Shown: piece by piece, positions 29,060 through 37,574 of the stretch
How the letters are laid out: each line of letters starts with the position of its first letter
Position numbering within the stretch: position 1 is the first letter of the stretch
Assembly: GCF_042686195.1 (NCBI RefSeq)
Contig: NZ_JBHUOQ010000004.1
Coordinates: 310,001-374,000, forward strand
Direction: 5' to 3'
From: Corticicoccus populi
GTDB taxonomy: Bacteria; Bacillota; Bacilli; Staphylococcales; Salinicoccaceae
DNA: 64,000 nt
Translations under genes and position numbers: made by a program
The notes under the pieces: generated by a model
The model's database searches: none
What the model was told of the DNA's origin: nothing
What the model saw: the letters and a program-made list of their open reading frames with translations, nothing else

Positions 29060-30746
29060 TAAAGCACAGGGCAAAACAATCAAGGTAGCCATTTACGCCC
29101 GCGTATCGACAGAGATGCAGGCCGCAGAAGGCTATTCCATTGATGCACAGATTGAAACGTTACAGGAGTACTGTAAGAAACAGGGCTACGATATTTATAA
29201 AGTGTATACCGATAAAGGACTGAGCGGCAGTAATATGTCAAAGCGACCCAATTTACTGACCATGCTGGAGGACGCAAAGCATGGTAAATTCAACAAAATA
29301 TATGTGTGGAAATTATCCCGTCTGGCCAGAAATACTCGTGATTTACTGTCAATTGTGGAAGACCTTCAAAAACACAATGTCGATTTTCATTCACTAAGTG
29401 AAAGCTTCGAGGTCACCACCAGTACCGGGATGTTCATGATGCAGCTTCTGGCAGCAGTCAGTGAATACGAACGGAACATCATCATCGATAATGTAAAACT
29501 CGGACAGGCACAAAGAGCCATGGACGGATTAACCAACGGTGTCACTGTTCTTGGATATAATCAAGCAGAATCATCCCGGGATCCAATGACAGTAAATCAA
29601 TACGAAGCAGCGATTGTCAAACAAATTTTCGATATGTATGAAAAGGGGCAAGGTCATAGAGCAATTGCCAACCATTTAAATCATTGTGGATATCGGACGA
29701 AGAAAGGAAAACCTTTCGGATTATGTTCAGTGAAATATATATTGAAGAATCCGATATATGCCGGAAAAATACGCTTCAATAACTATGTCGACTGGAACAC
29801 TAAAAGACGAAAAGGCAAGAATGATAATCCTATACTGGTCGATGGTCAACATGAGAGCATCATCACTGAAAAACAATGGGACACGGTACAGGAGATGATG
29901 CAGAAGCGTTCATTCAGACCCAAAGTCATTGGTGATGGTTCCAACCTACTGACTGGTATCCTACGTTGCCCTCAATGCGGTTCTGCAATGATGGCTGCCA
30001 ACACAACCAATACGCTGAAAGACGGAACCAAGAAACGAATCCGGTATTATTCCTGTCAAAAATTCAGAGCACAAGGTGCGACGGCTTGTAGTGCGAATAG
30101 CGTGAGAGCAGATGATATTGAATCTCGTGTTGAAAGTCTTATCATTGAACTGTTAGACCAACCGTCATTGATGAAACAGGTCATAGAAGAAGTAAATGAA
30201 AGAATTAAAGCAAATGTTGAAACACTGCAGAGTCAATCCCCACAAATTGAGACTGAAATTATCGAAATCACTGAAAAAATAAATCGTCTGAATTTAGCGA
30301 TAGAAACAGACAGTGACTTGAAACCGATGCTCTCGGATCGAATTAAAGAACTGAACAGTGAATTGGATGCAAAAAAGAAGAATCTCAAAAATTTGGAGCC
30401 TGAGACAGAAACGGTTGAATCACCAATCTTGTACGATACACAGACACTCGATAATGTTCTGACTCAGTTGAAAGTATCCTTCAAAAAAGAAAATAAAATG
30501 TTAATCAAAGAGATGTATTTATCCGTCATTGATACAATCACCTTTGAAAAAACACGACCACGTCAAATCAAGAAACTCACAATACACCTGAAAAAAGATG
30601 TTGGTCACACACTATTGGCAGGGAAACAGACCAGCGAAGACTCTAAACAGTCTTCGCTTTTTTCATATTCTCAAGGCATTCAAATCAACGATATTCAGAC
30701 ACATGCAATAAAACAGAAATCAGATATATATTATATCAACGAATAA
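29049..30746 (+). CDS. ccrB: CcrB-like large serine recombinase
   Basis: This 565-residue recombinase has the catalytic Ser 20 in YARVSTEMQ, the segment EGYSIDAQIETLQEYC typical of CcrB/CcrC, WKLSRLARNTRDLL, a zinc-ribbon (CPQCGSAMMA with a later CQ...C pair) and a long coiled coil. It starts at ATG 29049 after gaggagg, inside the end of ccrA, so the two are translationally coupled. It is slightly longer than the usual 542 residues. The last 30 or so codons run through a perfect intrinsic terminator (30633-30663), suggesting that the C-terminus was extended by loss of an older stop. Confidence 0.85.
   Translation: MINDKAQGKTIKVAIYARVSTEMQAAEGYSIDAQIETLQEYCKKQGYDIYKVYTDKGLSGSNMSKRPNLLTMLEDAKHGKFNKIYVWKLSRLARNTRDLLSIVEDLQKHNVDFHSLSESFEVTTSTGMFMMQLLAAVSEYERNIIIDNVKLGQAQRAMDGLTNGVTVLGYNQAESSRDPMTVNQYEAAIVKQIFDMYEKGQGHRAIANHLNHCGYRTKKGKPFGLCSVKYILKNPIYAGKIRFNNYVDWNTKRRKGKNDNPILVDGQHESIITEKQWDTVQEMMQKRSFRPKVIGDGSNLLTGILRCPQCGSAMMAANTTNTLKDGTKKRIRYYSCQKFRAQGATACSANSVRADDIESRVESLIIELLDQPSLMKQVIEEVNERIKANVETLQSQSPQIETEIIEITEKINRLNLAIETDSDLKPMLSDRIKELNSELDAKKKNLKNLEPETETVESPILYDTQTLDNVLTQLKVSFKKENKMLIKEMYLSVIDTITFEKTRPRQIKKLTIHLKKDVGHTLLAGKQTSEDSKQSSLFSYSQGIQINDIQTHAIKQKSDIYYINE
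30633..30663 (+). terminator. Perfect terminator inside the ccrB reading frame
   Basis: The arms agcgaagact and agtcttcgct pair perfectly over 10 bp with a 6-base loop and run directly into six T. It lies about 83 bp upstream of the ccrB stop and codes for SEDSKQSSLFS. It has every sign of a working Rho-independent terminator. Confidence 0.8.
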
Positions 30747-30766
30747 TCATAAAGGAGGTGTCTGCC

Positions 30767-30868
30767 ATAAGAAGTACAACCATTTCAATACTGTCCTATT
30801 CCAAAGTCTTAAACCAATCCCTCTTGAAATCCCTCCCCCAAAGCATTTATCCATCAAAGATTGAATGA
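30767..30868 (+). CDS. Possible ATA-started 33-aa ORF after ccrB
   Basis: A near-consensus binding site (aaaggaggtg) lies 6 bases before an ATA codon. That codon opens 33 codons (RSTTISILSYSKVLNQSLL onward) to a TGA. No ATG, GTG or TTG is placed correctly. It may be a start codon mutated from ATG, so a small gene that has been silenced, or a rare ATA start. Confidence 0.25.
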   Translation: MRSTTISILSYSKVLNQSLLKSLPQSIYPSKIE

Positions 30869-30914
30869 AACAACAGAAAAATACACCATTGATTTAATCC
30901 TTTGAGAATAGACC

Positions 30915-31175
30915 AACTCGTAAACTCGTAAATATTTATATAAATAATATTTTAAAAGAGAAACAAATATTGAAATCAAAAATAATTGTAATCCCCCTTA
31001 AAATAGCGAGTTTTCGAGTTTGTGTTTTTCAATTTTAAACGATGAAATTAAACCAACATTCATCTCGTAAACTCGTAAATAATCATATATGAATAATATT
31101 TAAAGAGAATCTCACATCAGAAATAAATATAAATACAATCATATTCATTCAAACATTCACGAGTTTTCGAGTTTG
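30915..31175. repeat. Paired inverted repeats upstream of DUF960, possible origin or operator
   Basis: The motif ctcgtaaactcgtaaat occurs at 30916 and 31064, and its inverted partner cgagttttcgagttt at 31007 and 31160. The result is two tandem diverged units of about 150 bp, each bounded by inverted ends around an AT-rich core. The core contains similar strings such as aataatattt. The arrangement lies between the recombinase genes and the DUF960-RadC-DUF1643 genes. Confidence 0.7.
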
Positions 31176-31200
31176 AAACTAAAAAGAGGAGGTAACTCAC

Positions 31201-31500
31201 TTGAACCCATTGTTACAACATTACATGTATAGTCACTTGGAACGACCATTGGAAGACTGTCCTTCAGAATCTTTTGTCCTATCCAGTATCGAGACTTTTC
31301 AAGACCCGCATATACAATCATTATTTCCTGACCAAGAAATGACACACAACCTCTACTACTACACAACAGACAATACTCCCATTTTCCCTTTTGAAATCTA
31401 CCAAAATCAAAAACTTGTTGCTCTCGGCTACATGATAGAGGACGAACAACACATATTGTATCTAAAGCACGGCAATAAAACACTCATCAAAAAAATATAA
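31201..31500 (+). CDS. DUF960-like SCC protein
   Basis: This 99-residue protein starts at TTG 31201 after gaggaggt with ideal spacing. It resembles the DUF960 family found after ccrAB in SCC elements (an acidic alpha/beta protein, here with PIFPFEIYQNQKLVALGYM). The function is unknown. It is followed immediately by the JAB-domain gene and is probably cotranscribed with it and DUF1643. Confidence 0.65.
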   Translation: MNPLLQHYMYSHLERPLEDCPSESFVLSSIETFQDPHIQSLFPDQEMTHNLYYYTTDNTPIFPFEIYQNQKLVALGYMIEDEQHILYLKHGNKTLIKKI

Positions 31501-31527
31501 ATGCATATCAGTGAAAGGAATGAATAC

Positions 31528-31971
31528 ATGAATACACAAATCCCTTTAAACCGTATCTACCAGAAAGCCATCGAGCAGTTAAGCATCACCCACGACAGGA
31601 TTACAAGCCCTGAAATGGGTCTTTCAGTGGTTCAGCCACTCATTGCAGATACAGACCGTGAACATTTTGCTGTCATCAGTCTCGGTACGAAAAATCAAAT
31701 CTTAAATATTGAAATTGCACACATCGGCACTTTAAATAATTGTGCCGTTCATCCACGTGAAATCTTCAAAAATGCCATCCTTTCCAATGCTGCTGCCATC
31801 TTCATCGCACATAACCATCCCTCTCAAAATATTCAACCCTCAAATGAAGATCGTTTTTTCACCAAAAGACTTGTGGATTCGGGAGAAATACTTGGAATCG
31901 AAGTACTGGATCACATCATCATCAATAACAATAATGAGTTTTATTCTATGAAAGCATTTGGAGATATTTAA
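31528..31971 (+). CDS. RadC-like JAB/MPN metalloprotease-fold protein
   Basis: This 147-residue protein has the complete JAMM zinc motif, HNHPSQNIQPSNED (H-x-H-x7-S-x2-D), and the upstream Glu-bearing strand seen in RadC family members. RadC-like genes are standard in SCC elements between DUF960 and DUF1643; their role is unknown although the zinc site is intact. I chose ATG 31528, 8 bases after gaaagga, over ATG 31501, which lacks a binding site. Confidence 0.8.
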   Translation: MNTQIPLNRIYQKAIEQLSITHDRITSPEMGLSVVQPLIADTDREHFAVISLGTKNQILNIEIAHIGTLNNCAVHPREIFKNAILSNAAAIFIAHNHPSQNIQPSNEDRFFTKRLVDSGEILGIEVLDHIIINNNNEFYSMKAFGDI

Positions 31972-31983
31972 GGAGGTCATTAA

Positions 31984-32067
31984 ATGAACTGGGTTCAAGT
32001 CGTTCAAATCGGCATCATACTTGCCACGGAAATCATAAAGATACTTGAAGAAAACAATGGAAAATAA
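31984..32067 (+). CDS. Small amphipathic peptide, 27 aa
   Basis: A consensus binding site (aaggaggt) precedes ATG 31984 with 6-base spacing. The peptide begins MNWVQVVQIGIILATEIIKIL and ends EENNGK: an uninterrupted amphipathic or membrane-seeking helix with a charged tail. Its size and pattern recall phenol-soluble modulins and small hydrophobic toxins, though there is no clear sequence match. It sits in the operon between the JAB gene (13 bp upstream) and DUF1643 (21 bp downstream). Confidence 0.6.
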   Translation: MNWVQVVQIGIILATEIIKILEENNGK

Positions 32068-32087
32068 CTTACTAAGGAGCGATTCAA

Positions 32088-32642
32088 ATGAGCAATATCA
32101 TAAAAAGTACACTACGCACTGAAAGTCATTTCACAGATGATGGTAGACACAGACTACTACTTAAGAAAGTCTGGAATTCAAAACAACCGCTCGTTACTGT
32201 AATCACTAAATTTCCGAACTATGACGGCGATATTAAGGTTGACCTGACCACGCAACTCATTATTAATAATGTCTCTGATATGGGATTTGGAGGGGTACAG
32301 ATGGTTAACTTGTGTTCGAATATGCAGATGCACAAACAAGCAGATGAAGTCGAAGACACTATTCATGAGGATACGGATAAATTTATCTTAAAAGCGATAG
32401 AAAGCAGTGATACTGTGATTCTCGCTTGGGGGTCAATCACATCAAAAATATTCTCTGTCAGAGTAAAAGATATTCACACAATTCTTGAGCCCTACCCGGA
32501 TAAAATTCGAGTGTTGATTAATCCACGCAGCAAGAAACTATGTCATCCATTGACACCTGCCACAAGAAGTTTGTGGATGGTGGAGAAGGGGGAGATACGC
32601 TCTCAATCTGATGAAAAACAGACAGAAGAAACCTCCTCATAA
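32088..32642 (+). CDS. DUF1643-domain protein
   Basis: This 184-residue protein matches DUF1643, regularly found in SCC elements near ccr: a beta-rich core with a NLCSNMQ segment, VILAWGS as a central strand and NPRSKKLCHPL near the C-terminus. The biochemical function is not known. It starts at ATG 32088 after aaggagc and is the last gene of the DUF960 operon. Confidence 0.7.
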   Translation: MSNIIKSTLRTESHFTDDGRHRLLLKKVWNSKQPLVTVITKFPNYDGDIKVDLTTQLIINNVSDMGFGGVQMVNLCSNMQMHKQADEVEDTIHEDTDKFILKAIESSDTVILAWGSITSKIFSVRVKDIHTILEPYPDKIRVLINPRSKKLCHPLTPATRSLWMVEKGEIRSQSDEKQTEETSS

Positions 32643-32851
32643 TATTCATAAGCAAAGCTCAACTCCGCATTATCACTCTATCCTTCATTCAGTTAGACGT
32701 ATATTGTCTATCTGATTTTTTTTATGTTCCGCATACCATAATTACCAACAATCACATAATTTAGAATATTTTTAGATTGAGTGATAAGAGTGACGGGAGA
32801 CGACTATCCCATTCGATAAAATTATAGTAATTAGTATCTGGAGGTGAGATT
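32643..32851. other. Intergenic region ahead of the WYL-type regulator
   Basis: This AT-rich gap contains a 16-bp sequence (cgtatattgtctatct, 32698-32713) that recurs exactly inside the start of the next gene (32867-32882). It may be an operator or a scrap of a duplicated gene start. Confidence 0.4.
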
Positions 32852-33715
32852 GTGAACCGCTCTGACCGTATATTGTCTATCTTCATTCGATTACTCAAAG
32901 GGCAACGAATAAATAAAGCAGAATTAAGTACAGAAATGAGGGTAAATGCCCGTACGATCCAACGAGATATTGACGATATTCGCACCCACTTCTATGACTC
33001 TGAAGAATACGGGGGTAGACGGGTTGAAGTCACATATTCTCATCAGGATAACTGTTATTTCTTAGACAATGAAATCACTTCATACAATGATTACACATTT
33101 AAGTATCTTTTAATCATAATTCGAACATTAACACCCACGATTAATAAAGAAATTTATCAGTTCATCGAATCTGAGATATATCAGAGATATCGAGATAAGA
33201 GTGAAGAGTTGGTAGCCATTCTTAAGACATTCAACGTTATAGGTGATGTATTACCAAAGAGAAATATAGACAATGTTTGGAATGCAATCATTCAATCAAA
33301 AGCCATTTATCATACTGAATTGAAAAAGAGAATTCTACCCAACGCACTCAATTTTCAATATGGCCAGTTTACCTTACTTGTGGAAAATCAAAAGTCTTTC
33401 GAAGGATTACCACTAGATAGCGGTAACTTCACTTTAGACAAACAAACATCAAATACATCGGAACACACTGTAACACTTGAGATTGATAGAAGAGTGTGGC
33501 ATACACTTCAAAATAATCAGTTCATCCATTCCATCGAAGAAGACACAGATGAATACATTGTCGCAATATTTAAATTGAATATATCCGAGATCCACAACCT
33601 ATGCTTCAATCACTCCCCATATGTACACGTCATTTCACCTGATTATGTTCGAGAACATATCACTAATCGATTGATTGAAATGAATCGAGTTTATATGAAT
33701 CATAAAACCAACTGA
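32852..33715 (+). CDS. HTH/WYL-type transcriptional regulator
   Basis: This 287-residue protein has an N-terminal winged helix-turn-helix of the HTH_11/DeoR type (RILSIFIRLLKGQRI, then LSTEMRVNARTIQRDIDDIR), and a central and C-terminal part consistent with WYL/WCX ligand-sensing domains (SIEEDTDEYIVAIFKL). Such regulators often control defence or mobile-element genes in response to a nucleic-acid ligand. It starts at GTG 32852 after ggaggtgag. It could control its own promoter, the downstream hypothetical genes or the cassette functions. Confidence 0.65.
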   Translation: MNRSDRILSIFIRLLKGQRINKAELSTEMRVNARTIQRDIDDIRTHFYDSEEYGGRRVEVTYSHQDNCYFLDNEITSYNDYTFKYLLIIIRTLTPTINKEIYQFIESEIYQRYRDKSEELVAILKTFNVIGDVLPKRNIDNVWNAIIQSKAIYHTELKKRILPNALNFQYGQFTLLVENQKSFEGLPLDSGNFTLDKQTSNTSEHTVTLEIDRRVWHTLQNNQFIHSIEEDTDEYIVAIFKLNISEIHNLCFNHSPYVHVISPDYVREHITNRLIEMNRVYMNHKTN

Positions 33716-33738
33716 CTAAAAAGAAATGGAGAATAGAA

Positions 33739-34221
33739 ATGAAATTTATAAACTATGAGAAAAAAGATTTGACTGAATTTGAAGAAACTTTAAAGACTCT
33801 CGTACTAAATAAAGGATACAAGTATCATAAAACAGAAAAATTTTTAAATAAGGATGAGATTGTAAGTCAGTCCCTTGATAACACTTCAAGAGAACTGATA
33901 AAACTTTTCGAAGATAATACGAAAATCACGGTCTACTCATTAACCCATCGAAAAAGTAACTATTACATCACAATAGCTGAAGAACCGAATAAAAATATTA
34001 TGTCAGTACAAGTGATATTTAGTACGAAACCGATAAAACAATTAGGTAAATTGTTGATTGGTCTGCCTCTCATTACATTTGGTGGACCATTCGCTGTTTT
34101 AGTGGGAGTAGCTGCCTATACATCTTCATTCAACAGGTTCTTAACAATAAAAGGGCCATTAGGAAAGTCAATCAGCAATACTATATATAAAACTTTAGGT
34201 GAACCCATCGATAATAAATAA
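33739..34221 (+). CDS. Hypothetical protein with C-terminal hydrophobic segment
   Basis: This 160-residue protein of unknown family has a hydrophilic N-terminal two thirds and a hydrophobic stretch (LLIGLPLITFGGPFAVLVGVAAY) that could span the membrane once or twice. The start is 5 bases after ggag. It lies 23 bp after the regulator gene and may be part of the same transcript. Confidence 0.55.
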   Translation: MKFINYEKKDLTEFEETLKTLVLNKGYKYHKTEKFLNKDEIVSQSLDNTSRELIKLFEDNTKITVYSLTHRKSNYYITIAEEPNKNIMSVQVIFSTKPIKQLGKLLIGLPLITFGGPFAVLVGVAAYTSSFNRFLTIKGPLGKSISNTIYKTLGEPIDNK

Positions 34222-34310
34222 AACAAATCTTTCATGAAAAATCAGAGAATTTAGTGATATTCTAGAGTTTATTTATAGACTCAAATAAATATACGAGACG
34301 AGGATATAAG

Positions 34311-34673
34311 ATGAAAAATTATATTAAAGCAATTGGAGGCCTTCCAGTGAAAGCTGGACAAGAAGCCTTTAATTATATAGAAAATAAGATGACCGAAAAC
34401 TCCATTCGTACTAACGCTCGATTGGAATATTACAATCAATTTCAGAATCAAAAACTGGAAAAATTATTTAAAGAGAGTAAAGATAGTCAAAATAAAAATT
34501 CCATCAAAACTATCTTAAGAAAAAGGGGATATAAATGGGACAAAAATGCGGAAATTTTTTATCCTCAAAGTTCTGCGGAAATTTTAAAAGAATATCAAGA
34601 ACCCATTAATAAAAAACAAACGATAAAGAGCTACAAAGAAATTGAAGATGAGTTTAGAAATGAAAGCACATAG
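34311..34673 (+). CDS. Hypothetical protein, 120 aa
   Basis: The family is unknown. It is a small basic helical protein (starts MKNYIKAIGGLPVKAGQEAF) with repeated Gln/Lys-rich stretches (YYNQFQNQKLEKLFKES) and a C-terminal KRGYKWDKNAEIFYPQS. The binding site gagg precedes ATG. It lies between two other small unknown genes of similar orientation. Confidence 0.5.
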   Translation: MKNYIKAIGGLPVKAGQEAFNYIENKMTENSIRTNARLEYYNQFQNQKLEKLFKESKDSQNKNSIKTILRKRGYKWDKNAEIFYPQSSAEILKEYQEPINKKQTIKSYKEIEDEFRNEST

Positions 34674-34716
34674 TTCTAGAGCAAGTATAAAATCATTTTA
34701 AGAGGATGTGCAAATA

Positions 34717-35184
34717 TTGAAATTCTTTACTGTAGGAAATACATCAATAAAAATCGCTAATATTAAATCATTCGGCATCGGTATTACGCAACAACGATAT
34801 ACTGACGTTCAAATATATGAGAATAAGAGTTCTAAGACAAAAAGTAAAGGTGAACACGCAGCATCCATTTTTTGGTCCCTTTATGCATTAGTAGAAAGCC
34901 GTGGAGAGAGTTTGTTTGCCCCAACAAAATATCTAATTGGAACCGGTGAATACAAAAGAATGCTTTGCGAAAATGATGATGGCTCATTCTACTATAGAGA
35001 AGATAAAAATAGTTCTCCAATTTTAACAAATTCTGAGGACTTAGATACTAGTTCCTCGCCTAGAACAAAGTCGGTAAAAACACGATATTTGTACATCACT
35101 ACTTTTCAAAATGATAATTATCAATTTCATGAAGATACAATTAATATAAATGAAGTCCACAACAAATTGAAAAACTTGAGTTAA
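34717..35184 (+). CDS. Hypothetical protein, about 155 aa
   Basis: The family is unknown. The start is taken at TTG 34717, 11 bases after aagagg; a GTG at 34708 lies too close to that site. It has a beta-rich N-terminus (FFTVGNTSIKIANIKSFGIG), a disordered Ser-rich middle and a terminal strand-helix (TRYLYITTFQNDNYQFHED). That pattern could fit a small PH-like fold, but this is only inference. A terminator follows. Confidence 0.5.
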   Translation: MKFFTVGNTSIKIANIKSFGIGITQQRYTDVQIYENKSSKTKSKGEHAASIFWSLYALVESRGESLFAPTKYLIGTGEYKRMLCENDDGSFYYREDKNSSPILTNSEDLDTSSSPRTKSVKTRYLYITTFQNDNYQFHEDTININEVHNKLKNLS

Positions 35185-35257
35185 GATATATTATTTCCCT
35201 CCAGTGATTGTTTCCCTACCAAATATACGATAAAACGCAACCGAATATACTGATTAG

Positions 35258-35290
35258 AAGAGATTAATTTCCAATCTCTTTTTCTTCTTT
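35258..35290 (+). terminator. Intrinsic terminator
   Basis: The stem aagagatt/aatctctt is followed by a T-rich run. It closes the group of small unknown genes and precedes the lipoprotein pair. Confidence 0.65.
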
Positions 35291-35362
35291 TACAGTAAAA
35301 TTATGTATTAAAAAATTATAAAAAATAGTATAATTATGAATATTAAGAATAAGGAGCATGTA

Positions 35363-36241
35363 ATGAAAAATTATCTCGCCGTATTACTTACATCACTATT
35401 ACTTTTGTTGTCTGCCTGTTCCACTAGCAACGATGCTGAGGACAATACCGAAGCCTCTGCTACAGAAGAAACGAATGAAGATACTCCCGATACCACTGAA
35501 GATAACAATGAAGCAAATGACTTAGAAAAAGAGAATGAAGAACTAAAGCAACAATTGGCTGAAAAAGAAAATGAGAAACTTAAAAAGAAGCTTGAGGAAT
35601 CGGATTCTGAAGAAACTGAAATCGCTTCTGATGATAGTAAGTCAGATGTAGAGAGCAAATCAGATACAAATATTACTACTGTTGGAACCCCTGAAGAATG
35701 TGTATTAAATTTACTTCGAGATTGTAGGAATGATTTTGATGATCATGACATAATCAATGCTTATCTAGAACTAGTTGAAAGTGGGAAAATTGAAGATACT
35801 GGTGTTCAGCCAGGGATGAATGAAGCTCAAGTGGTGGACAATCTAGAGAATTATTATTTAGAACCAGAACATAATTCTACCTCTCAAGATTCAGATGATA
35901 TTGAATTCAAAACATGGGAAACCATTTCTTATGAATATGTAACACGATTAGCTGATTACTATAACGATGTAGATACTATTAGAGGAATATTCTATTATCT
36001 ACATGAAGGAAGTCCTGCTTATAATAAAGTCACAGCTAATAAAGCAACGGGAAACTTTGCAGAGCATACAGTCCACAACGTGTCTCTAGAAGAGATAACT
36101 GATAATGGAGATGGAACTGTAACCCTCAGAGTCAGTAGAGAATATACTCATGCAACTTCTAATGGTAAAAGTCATGTTATAGTAGATTATTTAGTTAATA
36201 AAGAAACTCACGAATTTATAGACTATGAAGAAATATTCTAA
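35363..36241 (+). CDS. Lipoprotein with acidic coiled-coil linker, first of a pair
   Basis: This lipoprotein of 292 residues starts at ATG 35363 after aaggagc (an upstream ATG at 35336 has no site). The signal peptide ends in the lipobox LLSAC with Cys about residue 20. A Glu-rich linker and coiled coil follow (LEKENEELKQQL), then a C-terminal alpha+beta domain with YVTRLADYYNDVD, GSPAYNKV and YTHATSNGK that looks NTF2-like, as in TcaA-type envelope proteins. It would be membrane-anchored and face outward. A paralogue follows directly and a decayed third copy sits near rlmH. Confidence 0.65.
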   Translation: MKNYLAVLLTSLLLLLSACSTSNDAEDNTEASATEETNEDTPDTTEDNNEANDLEKENEELKQQLAEKENEKLKKKLEESDSEETEIASDDSKSDVESKSDTNITTVGTPEECVLNLLRDCRNDFDDHDIINAYLELVESGKIEDTGVQPGMNEAQVVDNLENYYLEPEHNSTSQDSDDIEFKTWETISYEYVTRLADYYNDVDTIRGIFYYLHEGSPAYNKVTANKATGNFAEHTVHNVSLEEITDNGDGTVTLRVSREYTHATSNGKSHVIVDYLVNKETHEFIDYEEIF

Positions 36242-36278
36242 AAATAATATCATGATGATAAACCTTAGGAAGACTATA

Positions 36279-37436
36279 GTGAATAAATATTTAATTGCTC
36301 TGTTCACATCATTTTTACTTATGCTTACTTTATCTGCATGTTCTGCTAACAACAATTCAGAGGACAACACTGAAGCCTCCGCTACAGAAGAAACGAATGA
36401 AGATACTTCTGATACCACTGAAGACATTAACGAAACAAGTGACCTAGAAAAAGAGAACGAGGAACTAAAACAGCAATTGGTCGAAAAGGAAAATGAAGAG
36501 CTAAAAAAGAAGCTCGAGGAATCTGATGATAATAGTAGCTCGGAAAAAAGACAGAACACTGATGATGCAGATAAGGATGAAAATATAAATAAATCATCAG
36601 ATAAGTATGTTCTGGAAATATTCAATGATAGCGATAATGCATGGAAAAATCCGCCAGTAGATAAGACCGATTATCTTGGAGTTGAAGCCAGTTTAAAAGA
36701 CTATTTTTCCCGACTAACTCATTATTATAATACTGGCGAAAGAAGTAATAAAGATGTATTTTTCTTCTTAGAAGAAGGTACTGAGCCATATAATGAAATA
36801 GTAGCTAATTACGAATCAGGTAATTTTACTGATTATGAGTTATTTGATGTTACTGTCGGCCAAATGGTAGATCTTCAGGATGAAAATATAATGGTTAACG
36901 CTTTTAGAGACTACAGTCATGCTACTTCTGATGGTGAAAAAACCGTGCAAATGATATACATTATTAATAAAGAGGATTGTACAATTTTAGGCTGGAAACA
37001 GCAAGGGGAGGCTGTACCAGTTGATGGCCTTTCTACCAATGAAGAACGGTATTTTGATGAATACTATACAGATGGTTTTCCAGTAACTTTAACTGATACT
37101 GATGATTTTTATACCTACGATACTTTAACAAACTTCACCTTTAAAACTTATCTTAATGGCTTATCTGATTATTATAACGATATTAGTGATGATGTCCTAT
37201 ATATTTTAGAGGGAGCAGCATTAAGTGATATCCAGAATAATAAAGCATCAGAAAATTTCCAAGACTATCAAAATAGTGGTGGTAATATTGTATCAATTCA
37301 ACAAATATCTAAAAATGAGTATACAGTCACCGTTAACAGGTCATATTCCCACGCAACATCAAATGGTGAACAAACTTCACAAGTGACTTATACGATAGTT
37401 GACACTGAAGGAATGCTGAAAGTAACTGCTTTTTAA
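36279..37436 (+). CDS. Lipoprotein with two NTF2-like domains, second of a pair
   Basis: The start is taken at GTG 36279 after aggaag, because the codons from 36225 overlap the previous gene and lack a site. The product of about 385 residues has the lipobox LSAC, the same Glu-rich coiled-coil linker as its neighbour, and two tandem copies of the C-terminal domain, each marked by a Tyr-rich YYNxxx segment and a YSHATS(N/D)G motif. It is anchored outside the membrane; the ligand is unknown. The high identity of the linker to its neighbour shows recent duplication. Confidence 0.65.
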   Translation: MNKYLIALFTSFLLMLTLSACSANNNSEDNTEASATEETNEDTSDTTEDINETSDLEKENEELKQQLVEKENEELKKKLEESDDNSSSEKRQNTDDADKDENINKSSDKYVLEIFNDSDNAWKNPPVDKTDYLGVEASLKDYFSRLTHYYNTGERSNKDVFFFLEEGTEPYNEIVANYESGNFTDYELFDVTVGQMVDLQDENIMVNAFRDYSHATSDGEKTVQMIYIINKEDCTILGWKQQGEAVPVDGLSTNEERYFDEYYTDGFPVTLTDTDDFYTYDTLTNFTFKTYLNGLSDYYNDISDDVLYILEGAALSDIQNNKASENFQDYQNSGGNIVSIQQISKNEYTVTVNRSYSHATSNGEQTSQVTYTIVDTEGMLKVTAF

Positions 37437-37442
37437 TTTTTT

Positions 37443-37474
37443 AAAAGACTACAATTATAATTGTAGTCTTTTTT
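37443..37474 (+). terminator. Intrinsic terminator after the lipoproteins
   Basis: The arms aaaagactacaatt and aattgtagtctttt are perfect complements with a two-base gap and are followed by T residues. Confidence 0.75.
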
Positions 37475-37574
37475 ACTGAAATTATGAATACTATGCTATA
37501 TAGTATATTTAACTTTTCTATCTATCAAACCTGTGTAAAACAATTTATAGTTAATTAAAAACGGAGTTTGTTCC

